Source of the DNA: JARKQH01 sp964631605 | Lineage (GTDB): Bacteria > Verrucomicrobiota > Verrucomicrobiia > Limisphaerales > UBA8199 | Reading direction: 5' to 3' | Assembly: GCA_964631605.1 (NCBI GenBank) | Contig: CAZVYG010000146.1 | Coordinates: forward strand, 1 to 5,415 | DNA: 5,415 nt | Shown: positions 5,386 through 5,415 of the stretch, in pieces | Layout of the letters: the number at the start of each line of letters is the position of its first letter | How positions within the stretch are numbered: position 1 is the stretch's first letter | Program-made: the position numbers and the translations under genes | The notes under the pieces: model-generated | Databases searched by the model: none | Seen by the model: the letters and a program-made list of their open reading frames with translations, nothing else | What the model was told of the DNA's origin: nothing

Positions 5386-5415
5386 TGAAAACCGAGACGC
5401 AAACAGCCGAAACCT
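5385..5415 (+). CDS. Possible start of the next gene, partial
   Basis: A GTG at 5385-5387 overlaps the kinase TAG stop by one base (TAGTG). It opens ten codons reading MKTETQTAET before the window ends. The overlap is typical of translational coupling within an operon. Because the preceding gene is a histidine kinase with no fused receiver, a response regulator is the obvious guess, but ten residues show no domain. No clear Shine-Dalgarno precedes it, and the true start could lie beyond the edge. Confidence 0.35.
   Translation, partial: MKTETQTAET

Overview
This is a high-GC bacterial window with every recognisable gene on the + strand. It carries five complete protein genes: trpB, a yicC-family gene, gmk, a stand-alone coaC and a membrane sensor histidine kinase. 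The first codons of a sixth gene may lie at the right edge. The gene content and style suggest Verrucomicrobiota or a relative. The pointers are the yicC-gmk-coaC block without rpoZ, a CoaC not fused to CoaB, a multi-pass kinase, and palindrome-rich spacers. This placement is an inference from gene order and protein style, not a marker-based assignment.

Bases 1-312 hold no convincing gene. They contain a long imperfect inverted repeat (1-79), two compact hairpins (90-109, 118-130), a weak promoter-like pair (196-223) and a foldable leader (236-273) just before trpB. trpB (313-1524) encodes a full-length tryptophan synthase beta chain with all expected PLP residues. No trpA follows it. Instead there is a 213-base spacer (1525-1737) containing five separate inverted repeats. 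The first is the best candidate for the trpB transcript end, and the last lies inside a promoter-like element directly before yicC.

From 1738 the genes are tightly packed and look like one operon. The yicC stop abuts the gmk start (TAAATG). gmk is followed after 20 bases by coaC, which has the only textbook Shine-Dalgarno in the window. coaC overlaps the longest reading of the kinase gene, and the kinase stop overlaps a possible GTG start of the next gene (TAGTG). RNA turnover (YicC), GMP to GDP conversion (Gmk) and a coenzyme A biosynthetic step (CoaC) are a familiar housekeeping grouping. Their pairing with a six-helix sensor kinase is less usual.

The points most worth a second look are the hairpin-packed spacers, the uncertain palindrome-rich N-terminus of the kinase, the monofunctional CoaC with no CoaB or rpoZ nearby, and the kinase's possible translationally coupled partner. 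No RNA gene, insertion sequence, CRISPR array or clearly new system was recognised.
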